Source: Ideonella sp. | GTDB lineage: Bacteria > Pseudomonadota > Gammaproteobacteria > Burkholderiales > Burkholderiaceae_C | Assembly: GCF_016702655.1 (NCBI RefSeq) | Contig: NZ_JADJDO010000009.1 | Coordinates: 228,526-292,525, forward strand | Direction: 5' to 3' | Length of the DNA: 64,000 nucleotides | Part shown: positions 56,445 through 64,000 of the stretch, piece after piece | Position numbering within the stretch: position 1 is the first letter of the stretch | How the letters are laid out: each line of letters begins with the position of its first letter | The notes under the pieces: model-generated | What the model was told of the DNA's origin: nothing | The model's database searches: none | The model's input: the letters and a program-made list of their open reading frames with translations, nothing else | Made by a program: the position numbers and the translations under genes

Positions 56445-56919
56445 GCTCTTGCCTCCAGGCCTTCATGATTGATAACGTCCTTTATCAATCACGAGGCGAA
56501 GACGTCAACTGACTCAGCGTCGAACGCGATGCCTCAGGCCCTCATCTCACCAAGCTTCACGCCAGAACGGTGCGCCCTCAGATCCAACAGGAATTGCCGC
56601 ATGCGTCACCGCGAACCAATCCCCCCGCGACCCAGATCGACTCCAGGTACTGCCCAGAATCTGACTTCGAGCGATCACTCAGCAGCGGGCGCGATCGGAC
56701 GCCGACAGGCCTCGAACTCACGGCCTCGATCTTCCAACATTGAGGCGTCGGCGAGGCTTCGACGCCGCGACCGGTCTCGAGCTCTCACACACAAGAGACC
56801 TGTTGCGGACGTAGCCCCGGGATCTTCGCTGTGCTGATGGGCAGGCTCCAGAAGGTGACCCGGCAGACGCACACTCGGATCTCAGAGAGTGTCACCGGCC
56901 GTAGTTGGCAATCCATCTG
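56445..56919. other. Intergenic region with no recognised gene
   Basis: These 475 bp between two minus-strand genes hold the dif-like site near their left end and otherwise no open frame with a recognisable family. Short frames on both strands are Arg/Ser-rich. The promoter of the tyrosine recombinase is expected here. Confidence 0.4.
56467..56490. other. dif-like inverted repeat: candidate tyrosine-recombinase core site
   Basis: Perfect 9-bp arms GATTGATAA and TTATCAATC flank the 6-bp spacer CGTCCT. The ATAA-N6-TTAT geometry equals that of Xer dif sites. It lies 23 bp before the start of the tyrosine recombinase gene. It could be the crossover site of that enzyme or its operator. Confidence 0.6.
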
Positions 56920-58235
56920 TCACAGCGTCACCGCAGCTAGCAACTTCGTCGCCGCACTGGATACACCGCCAAGCTCAGCCTTTTCGGCTGCAGAAAGGAG
57001 TCGAGCAACGTCCTTGTTCTTTGGAGATTTACCTATCAGACCATAGGTCTTGGCCAATTCGCACCAGTTGTTCTGGGGACCCGAATACCATGCGAGCTTT
57101 TGAAGAATTAGCTCATCGCCCTGGAGGCACTCATTGAGATAGTAGTCCCACTGGTTACTTGTCAGGCGAGCAAGAAGTTCGTTAGCGTCTGTCTGCGCAG
57201 CGTGCGAGCGGCCATAGCGATTGCCAAGCACAACAGCAAGGATTGCAGACATGCAAACCGGAAAGGCAGGCCATGGAATAGTCGATCCAAGCTTGGCCAG
57301 AGCACTAATGGCGGATGGTTCGTTGTAGAAGTTGTTCATCGCAGTATGCACCGTGATGATATTTCCCGCAGCCGCCGAGAATGTCTGCGAGCGAAGGGAC
57401 TCCGGAACAAAATCGAAGCCCCGTACGCTGGATAGCGCCTTCTTGAGCGCAACGACTGCAGGGGTAGCGCCAGCTGAGACTACCTCCGCATACGCTTGAC
57501 CGACAGACCACTTTTCAGCCTCTCTGAGGGCAGGCCACAGAGTTGGAACCAGCACCACCAGGTTGCCAAGAGTGTGCTCAAACGCAGCGCCAGACTTGCT
57601 CTTGCAACCGGACAACAAGATCCCAAGCGTCGTCTTCTTAAAGAAATACGGCGCGCTTTTGAGCATGTGAACTTCGTCGTCGTCTCCTTGAACGTGCGGC
57701 CCTCGAGGGCCGCACGGAAAGTCAGGAACTCCAGCGGTGCGATATTGCCTGGACGGCTGAGTATCGAGTTGACGCAGGTTCTGAGGAAGGACAGTGCTTC
57801 CTCTCGGGTCATTTCCTCTGTGTCGGTTCCATTCGGGGACAATCCGTCGAAATGCGCAAGCAACTCCAAGTGCTGTGTGAGTCGCTTGGCATCTGTGGAA
57901 TTGATCAGACCCAATTCTCGCGCAAGTGTGATTGCTTCGAAGTCAGAAATGCTGACGGTGGGGACCGAATCCTCATTCAGATCGGAACGACCGAGCATTT
58001 CACCGACGAACGCCATTCCCAAACTCGCCAGCGTCCGCTTGAGTTGGGAAAGTGCCTTGTTTAGAACAAAGCCGGCCATCATCTCAAATGAGTCTGAGGT
58101 GAAGGCGCTAACGATCTGCCGTTGATCTCTTGTACTAAGGTTTACTGCCACCTGGGCAATGTCAACCGCAGTGCTCGCGGCCTTCGGAACGACTGAGCCA
58201 GTAGGCTCATTCCACGGGACGATGGCATTAGTCAT
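56920..58235 (-). pseudogene. Unknown protein following the DAC-like gene, one frameshift
   Basis: Corrected length is about 438 residues. The N-terminus MTNAIVPWNEPTGSVVPKAA leads into a helical region with FEMMAGFVLNKALSQLKRTLASLGMAFVGEML. The acidic segment KEDDDEVHML marks the frameshift (one G lost near 57672). The second half holds a possible amphipathic stretch (SAPYFFKKTTLGILLSGC) and a hydrophobic helix (WPAFPVCMSAILAVVLGNRYG). No known family is recognised. It starts 13 bp after the DAC-like stop, so it belongs to the CBASS-like operon and could be an effector or regulator. Confidence 0.6.
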
Positions 58236-58248
58236 GGTGTTCGCCTAG

Positions 58249-59291
58249 TTAGAATTGCGCGACGGCAGTCCGCCCGTCCTGAGACTCGAAGTACACGGCC
58301 ACGATCCCTTTGCTCAAGAGTAATTTCAGGCTCTCAAAGGCTCGAGTCCGCGCACCGCCGGCTGCTGCCGGGTCGCGTTGTCGCTGCGTACGAACCCGCG
58401 GTACCCGACAACCCGGCCTGTAGTGTTAAACAGCGTGATGCCGTCACTTCGCACAACTCCGGCAACCAGTTCAGCTGCGGTCTGGAGGCGGCTCACCGAG
58501 ACGGCCGTCTTGCCCTCCTGGACGTGCAGGTGGTATCGGTCAAGCAGGTCAATCGGCGGAGCCAACACGACTCGATCTAGAAGCTCCGGCGGCAGCTGAT
58601 CGGCAGGAGCCGAGACGACAGCGATGAGCGCGCCGTGACTGTCCGCCACTGCCTTGGTGAGGATTCGCTCGACGAGGGCAGCAAACGGATCCTGATCGCC
58701 CGGCACTCCGCTGCAAATTGCCTTCGCCAACTTAGTAAGGTGCCCTCGCGTATCAGGTGCAACGGCGTCCAGATCGTCATTGAATCGGAACTCGATCCCG
58801 CTGCCGGCGTTCGTACGAACTTCGACCTTGTTAGTGGCGCTTTGCGCGATACGAACAATTGGAAAGCCGGGCTCGAGTTCCCCCAATAGAATCTCATCGA
58901 CGGTGAGGGACGATGGATCACTGGATCCACAAAAGACGCCATAGTTGCAGGCAGCAGCGCCATCTGTGCGCTCGACGTAGATGCGCCAGTGCTGGCTGCA
59001 GAGCGGCGCTGCCGCCTTGAGGAGACTTCTCGCCGCGCTTTCCATTGGCTCGTCAGTACGAAGTGCCACGTGCTCACCCGCACCGGCCCTCCGAAGAAGG
59101 TCAGAAATGGAATTGCAGACAAATACAGTCGGCGCCAGCGGAACTCCTTCCTCCGTGTACGCCGCCAGTTGCGAGACGATGCCGCTGATTAAGTTTGCTG
59201 TCCGGGCACATTGAAGCCCCATCTCCGCGATCAAATCAGTGGCGTTCGAATGTAGATGCGCGCGGAAAGAAACGCTTTTCTGTGTGGGCAC
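58249..59291 (-). pseudogene. DisA/DAC-fold nucleotide-cyclase-like protein, one frameshift
   Basis: The start is GTG with GGGAGGAG just before it (VPTQKSVSFRAHLHSNAT). A sensor-like N-terminal half is followed by a diadenylate-cyclase-like half: DSHGALIAVVSAP, VRSDGITLFNTTGRVVGYRGFVR (DGA-type motif) and, after an indel near 58355, GGARTRAFESLK (RHR-type) and YFESQDGRTAVAQF. The layout resembles the DACNV-type proteins described in nucleotide-signalling conflict systems. The DGA and RHR motifs are altered, so activity is uncertain. It lies between the CD-NTase and an unknown gene in one operon. Confidence 0.65.
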
Positions 59292-59317
59292 CGAATGCTC
59301 CTCCCGATTTTTCCATT

Positions 59318-60887
59318 CTATGAGGGAGCTCTCTCGACCTGCGGCGCTTGTCGCGTCAGGATCTTGCTCCGAGTGACGTTTCGCCTCTGCTTCAGCCGCG
59401 GCGCTCGCATCAACTTTGGGCGGGAGGAGAGGTAATGAATGCTCTGTGCGATTTCGCACGCAGGTGTGACGGCTTGGGCATCATCGGCGCTCTGCGGAAG
59501 AAGCTTTTGAGCTTGGTGTAGGAAGGCCTCCGGTGGGTTGCGCGCCACGTACTGGACGTCACGAATAGTGACTGAACTCGCCGAACGGCATAGACCTGCC
59601 CATTCAGACGGAACTACGCAATCCATGAAGTGCCTCCCAACATAGGCGGTGCTCGTTGGCGCTGAGCAGGTGCATCCCAACGCGGCGGTGCCCCAGGTCA
59701 CCTCCGCTGGTCGGCCTCGAGGCCTTCATTGCGAACGGTCCACTCGACGGTCGCGAACTCAGGCACGACGTGCGGTTGACGATACTGAAGGTCAGCAAAC
59801 AGTCCCGTGCTACTCCCGGCACCTCATTGCGGGTGTCGCGACAAGGCGCGCAGGATTGCCCGTGAGTACCGTGATCTCAATCTCGGGCAACTGCATCACT
59901 GAACGCCCCGATTCTTCATAGACCAACTCGACCTGGTCAGTCTCGGGCAACGGCATAAGGAAGGAGAATGCCTCCGACCAGATGAGCGCAGCTGCAGCCT
60001 CGTCTTCGGCGTCGCCGGCGCGGTCAGCGATGTCTTGTAGCGCGGCAAGCCGAGGCAGGAGTCCGTCCCATGCATCCGCCGACATACGATTGAGGTCCTC
60101 GTACTTGTCGACTGGGTTCGCGACCTTTCTGTCATCGAACAGTCGATCATGTACTGTCTTGATGACGGCCAAGAGTGCATCGTCATCGGCTAAGCCAAGC
60201 AGACGCTGCGCCCATAGATCCTGGTAGGCCTCCGTTGCGACGACCGTCAGCAGAATTGATGACGGTCGAGAGCCTGGGATGTCATCGAAAGTGCCGGCGG
60301 CCCAGGCCTTGGGGTATCGAAGCAGCCGGCGCAGTTGGTCCCGGTCGTCGCCGCTCACCGCACTCTTGAACCATTTGTAGAGCTTCTTTGGGTCGCTGTG
60401 CTCCCACTTGTCCGACAGGCAAGCCAAACGCCGAACGTCAGACTCCGTGTCCAGGTGATAAACCGGCGTGTCAATGTGGAACTGGCGGAGGTATGAGGCA
60501 CGGGAGCAGCGCTCCTTGGCTGGCACCTCTACCCTTTGCAGTTCGTGGCAAGTTACCTCGTAGTCGAGCAACTCAGCCTGAACCCACTCCCGGAGTTGCT
60601 TTTGGCGTCGGCTCTGCGTTCTGCGATTGATCCCACTCGAAGTAGACGCCAACGTCGACGTCGTACTCCTCGCCAGTCCGCACTGGCTTGATGAGCGTGG
60701 CGTACTTGTATGACCCTTGGAGCCAGGTCGAAATGCTGTAGCCGTGCTTGCTGAGTGCCTTCTTCATGTGGTCGGCAAGGCTGTTCCACTGCTCCTGCAG
60801 AAATTCTCGCTGTTCCGTCGTCGGGGTCACTCGCCCAATGAGCGTCTGGTCTCCACTCCCGTTGAACAGTCGTGATGCCTCGCCCAT
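59318..60887 (-). pseudogene. CBASS CD-NTase (DncV-like cyclic-nucleotide synthase), several frameshifts
   Basis: The nucleotidyltransferase starts MGEASRLFNGSGDQTLIGRV. It has the GS motif LQGSYKYATLIKP and the catalytic aspartates in EEYDVDVGVYFEW, comparable to DIDDGTY of DncV. An extra A near 60610 shifts it into QLREWVQAELLDYEV...; this frame continues through the helical body to EIEITVLTGNP. The C-terminal third is spread over three frames and includes VEWTVRNEG and TAYVGRHFMDCVV, which match an AGS-C sensor domain. The last stop is either 59318 or about 59414. It probably makes a cGAMP-like signal that activates CapV. Confidence 0.82.
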
Positions 60888-61885
60888 CACCCTTCCTTCA
60901 CCAGTTTGAGCTGCGGCCGATGAGTCAAGTAGGGTTGCAGCTTGTTGCCGAGCACATCCGTCGTAGCCTTGTCCGCAAGCGCCTTCAGCGTCTTGCAGAG
61001 CTGCGCCGGTGGCCACGTCTAGCCCAAGGTCCTGGGCCTGCTCTTGGGACGGCTCATGGTCCAGCCGGAAGTAGCGGTCCTGCAGCCTGTGCTGAATCAG
61101 TTGGTCGACGAACTGCTGTTGGGCTGAAATGGTGACAGAGAACAGACGTTGGTCCTCCATCCAGTCAGCGATGCCGAACTGGCGCCCCGCAGCGAATGAG
61201 ACTGAGTAGCTATTCGTCGTTGTGCCCACGCTCAGGATGCGGATCGCCTCCACCGGTACAGCGAAGAAGTGCTCCGCTTCGTGCAGCGCCACCAAGTCCG
61301 GCGAATTGGCGAAGAGCCCGCCATCGGCATACAGATTGCCTCCGACCTCTGCCAGTTCAAAGAACGTCGGTGCAGCCGCCGTGGCCAAAGCCACATCTAC
61401 CGCCTTGAACTTCCAGTCACGCGTCCACTCGGCCTTGTGTCGTGTCTTGAAAACCTGCGGCCTACCTTGCGTGACATTGACGGCAGGGATTGCCACAGCA
61501 TGCTTCGCATCGTTCAGGGTGGCATCCTTGTCGATGAGCTTGGCGATGGCCTCACGAAGCGGTTTCGTCGAGTAACGTGGCTTCCGCGAGTGCCGCCAAA
61601 GGTCGATGCCCTTTCCGACCTTGGACGTCGGCGGTTCATGGAAAGGAAAGATGGCCGAGCCGAACTCCTCGAACACTGCGACGACCTTGCTCATCGGCAC
61701 TTCGAAAGCTACAGCCATTGCGACAATGCCCCGATGGAGGTTCCGCAGGTCAAGTCGAAGCGCTGGCCGATGGGCAGATGAATGTGGTCCTCAATGACCT
61801 GCAACGCTCTAGCGGTGAACAGTCCGCGATAGCCTCCGCCGGTAAGCGAAAGGGCCTGGAAGGGTTGTGCTTGGGACCAAGTCAT
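60887..61885 (-). pseudogene. capV: CBASS effector CapV, patatin-like phospholipase, two frameshifts
   Basis: CapV hydrolyses membrane phospholipids when it binds the cyclic dinucleotide, killing the infected cell. The sequence has the oxyanion loop LTGGGYRGLFTARALQVIED, the nucleophile elbow CGTSIG, and the Asp of the catalytic dyad in LYADGGLFANSPDLV. Near 61735 one G is missing in the GGGGG after the elbow. Near 61005 one C is extra, after which the frame ends in LGNKLQPYLTHRPQLKLVKEG. The stop overlaps the cyclase start by one base (TGATG), the compact arrangement of capV-dncV operons. Confidence 0.88.
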
Positions 61886-62053
61886 CTACTACTTCCGAAG
61901 GCGAATTGATGGCGAGAGTGCCGCTCGCCTGCAGTCACGGCAAAGCCAAGCAGCACACGAATGTAGCTGCGATTCGGAGGTGCCCGTTCATGTTCGGCTC
62001 CCTGTTGTTGGAGCTGTCCCTGACCGGATGTCGGTGACGGGCTCGGCAAATCG
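61886..62053 (-). other. Gap upstream of capV with a short exported-peptide frame
   Basis: A minus-strand frame near 61991-61935 reads MNGHLRIAATFVCCLALP, which looks like the start of a signal peptide, then stops. It may be a small real peptide or a gene start cut by an indel. The CBASS promoter must lie in or near this 168-bp gap or further upstream behind the metallopeptidase gene. Confidence 0.3.
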
Positions 62054-62761
62054 CTATAACTCCATCTCCGCCCCCCGCTGCCGCAGCCACTCCTTGCGCT
62101 CGCGGTAGTCCGGCATCACCTTGTCCACCTCGTTCCAGAAGAGATCGGTGTGGTCCCGTTGATGGGCGTGACTCAGCTCGTGAACGACGATGTAGTCGAT
62201 GATCTTGGCGGGGGCCATCAGGCACTTCCAGTGGAAGTGCAGGCCACCGCCGACCAGGCTGCTGGCCCACCGGTAGCCCAGTTCCTTCACCTGGATCGCG
62301 CCCGGTTGCACGCCGACGCGCGGCGCATAGTGCTTCACCCGCTGCGCCAATCGCACCCTGCCCCGCCCGATGTAGAAGTCCCTGACGGCGTCTTGCGCCG
62401 CCGCCTTGCCGCCCGCATCGACCACGCTGCGCAGCAGGCAAAAGCGGCCATCCTTCAGCTTCAAGGGCTCGTCCTGTTCCGCAACCAGCAGCAGGCGGTA
62501 GGCGCTGCCCAGGTACAGGAAGCTCTCGCCGTTCACCCATTCGCGCACCACGCGGGTGGCATTCAGGTCGCGCCATTCGGCCAGGTTACGGTAGATCCAC
62601 AGGCGCCGGCTGAACACGGTTTCGTCCACCTGCTCGGGCGTCATGCGCGCCGGGGGTCGCACGGTGATGCAGCCGTCGCGTTCGATGACGATGTCGGTCG
62701 TCTGCCTCGGCGTGCCCGGCAGCAGGCGGTACTCGATGTCCTTGATGTGGCGGATCTGCAT
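62054..62761 (-). CDS. YgjP-like M48-type metallopeptidase
   Basis: The 235-residue protein starts MQIRHIKDIEYRLLPGTPRQ. It has the zinc motif VVHELSHAHQRDHTDLFW (HExxH) near residue 188 with the third ligand region downstream (WNEVDKVMPDYRERKEWL). YgjP-like (DUF45) proteins often accompany hsdR genes, but their role in restriction is not known. It starts 13 bp after the hsdR stop and is in the same operon. Confidence 0.9.
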   Translation of the reverse strand: MQIRHIKDIEYRLLPGTPRQTTDIVIERDGCITVRPPARMTPEQVDETVFSRRLWIYRNLAEWRDLNATRVVREWVNGESFLYLGSAYRLLLVAEQDEPLKLKDGRFCLLRSVVDAGGKAAAQDAVRDFYIGRGRVRLAQRVKHYAPRVGVQPGAIQVKELGYRWASSLVGGGLHFHWKCLMAPAKIIDYIVVHELSHAHQRDHTDLFWNEVDKVMPDYRERKEWLRQRGAEMEL

Positions 62762-62774
62762 TTCAGGTTTCGGG

Positions 62775-64000
62775 TCAGGGCTTGCCGGGGCCGGCGGCCT
62801 TCAGCAATTCGTCGTGCCGGTTCTTGGCCAGCTTCATCACTTCCACGGCCACACGCTCCCGCTGCGCCAGCAACGCGTCGATCTTCGCGCGGCCGATCGG
62901 GTCTTGATTTCGCCCGCAGGCGCTTTTGCTTGTCGGGGCTCTGCCAGAAAGTCGATGCTGCCGATGGTCTCTTGCAGCAGCTCGACGATCTGCTCCATCA
63001 GCACCTTGAAGGCCGGCAGATCGGCCGGAGGCACGTCCGCGCTGCCGAAGCCGATCTGTGCAATGTGTTCGTAGAAGGTACTGGCCTCGCGGCCCAGGCC
63101 TTCGACACCCTGCTTTCGGCCGGCGACCGCTTCGACACGCAGCTCTTCCAGCTTCTCCACCAGCAGGTCCCACTCGTCATGGTGACGCTCGATCAGCGCA
63201 TCCACCTTCTCCGACAGCTTCTTGTAGAACGCCGGGTCCTCGTCGTGGTGCACGGTGCAGTGCTTGCGGATGGCGTGCTCCATCTCGCTGGCCTTGGCCT
63301 CGTCGTTGCCTCCCGCATGCTGCTGCAACCGCTGCAGAAAGTCCTCCGCCAGCAGTTCCACCGGCGGCACCTTGGGGTTGATGCCCAGGCTGATGAGGTG
63401 CTCGTTGATCAGCGCCTTCACCTTCTCGCCTGCGTCGCCCAGTTGCAGGCTGGCGTCCTTGTATCGTTCCTTGGCCACCTGCAGGATGTAGCCGAAGCGC
63501 TTGGCCGGCACACGAAAAGGCTGTGCAGAGGAGTGCGGCAGGACGATGTCCAGGCTCATCAGGAACTTCTTCAGGTACACCTCGAAGTCGGCACGGTAGC
63601 GCTCGTCGCCCAGTGCCTTCACGGCGGCGTGCACGACAGCGGCATCCTGCTGCAGGCCGGGCAGCTCGCCGTTCACGAAGGCCTTGATGCCGGCACGCCC
63701 CTTGCCTTCGAAGTGCTGCAGCAGCCGCTGATAGCGCTCTTCAAGCACCGGCAACTCGGTGGTGATGTTCTTCAGGCCGTCGTGCAGCTCCTGCAGCTCG
63801 TCGGTCGCCGTGTACAGCGTCAGCGCCTCGGTCAGGTGGTTGGCCAGGCCGATGTAATCCACCACATAGCCGCGCTGTTTGCCGCGCATGACCCGGTTGG
63901 TGCGGGCGATGGCTTGCAGCAATGTGTGCTCGCGCAGCTTCTTGTCGATGTACATCACCTGCTCGATGGGCGCATCGAAACCGGTCAGCAGCATGTCGCA
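62775..64000 (-). pseudogene. hsdR: Type I restriction enzyme R subunit HsdR, C-terminal part, frameshifted and cut by window end
   Basis: The window includes the end of the helicase core (LLTGFDAPIEQVMYIDKKLREHTLLQAIARTNRV: motifs V-VI) and the long helical C-terminal region. Close to the end three indels lie within about 70 bp (62880-62950: an extra T, a missing G and a missing base). The expected ending is IDFWQSPDKQKRLRAEI and KIDALLAQRERVAVEVMKL. The nuclease and Walker motifs lie outside the window. HsdM and HsdS should be further right. Confidence 0.88.

Larger units (their letters stand above)
34592..64000. mobile_element. Defence-rich genomic island integrated at tRNA-Arg, right end outside window
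   Basis: From the tRNA remnant to the window end every recognisable gene is accessory: toxin-antitoxin, restriction, DRT, CBASS, recombinases, ParB-like proteins and two IS elements. Base composition varies, with a clear AT-rich block at 45222-48330. Gene integrity also changes: most ORFs carry one or more single-base indels, while the left 34 kb has one. Two further recombinase loci inside suggest nested elements. The right boundary is not visible. Confidence 0.75.

Overview
The window looks like a chromosome segment from a high-GC betaproteobacterium of the order Burkholderiales (Rubrivivax/Leptothrix/Comamonadaceae-like). The evidence is the gene order (ndk-rlmN-pilW-rodZ-ispG; rluD facing bamD; odhA-odhB-lpd; acyl-CoA dehydrogenase-etfAB), the strong G/C bias at third codon positions, and short GC-rich intergenic repeats of a kind found in this group. 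Genus is inference.

Positions 1-34590 are ordinary core chromosome, mostly on the minus strand. They hold: an ispG/rodZ/pilW/rlmN/ndk housekeeping operon; rluB-scpB; rluD and bamD (divergent); a DinG-type helicase; a PP2C phosphatase; zapE; the 2-oxoglutarate dehydrogenase genes odhA-odhB with lpd, where a PspC-like gene and a hicAB toxin-antitoxin pair lie between odhB and lpd; a fatty-acid oxidation block (nitronate monooxygenase-like, acyl-CoA dehydrogenase, etfA, etfB); an MFS transporter; tRNA-Leu(TAA); a DUF882 peptidase; and a tightly coupled MacA/MacB-type export operon ending in a YcbB-type L,D-transpeptidase. Two families of short GC-rich repeats fill intergenic space, and one of them supplies the start of the helicase gene.

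At 34592-34637 lies the 3' half of a tRNA-Arg(ACG) gene with its own terminator. I read it as the attachment site left by an integrated element. Everything to its right, to the window end, is accessory DNA rich in defence and mobility genes: hipBA; a NYN-LOTUS protein; an mrr restriction gene split by an IS630 element; a PLD-helicase-DUF3427 protein; an IS3 element that cuts the end of drt3b; a two-reverse-transcriptase DRT type 3 antiphage system of lower GC; a P4-type integrase; a conserved-looking cassette of zinc-ribbon protein, large serine recombinase, ParB and RepB-like protein; a second tyrosine recombinase with a dif-like site in front of it; a CBASS locus (CapV phospholipase and DncV-like cyclase) followed by a DisA/DAC-fold protein and an unknown protein; and a type I restriction gene hsdR with a YgjP-like metallopeptidase.

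Many island genes are broken by single-base indels, mostly in short homopolymers, with the reading frame otherwise preserved. In the core only lpd shows this. Either the island is poorly polished (for example low or mixed coverage) or it is decaying. All frameshifted genes are described as the gene they would encode if the indels were corrected. The most interesting loci are the CapV-cyclase-DAC-unknown operon, the recombinase-ParB-RepB cassette with its repeats, and the IS-tailed Drt3b.
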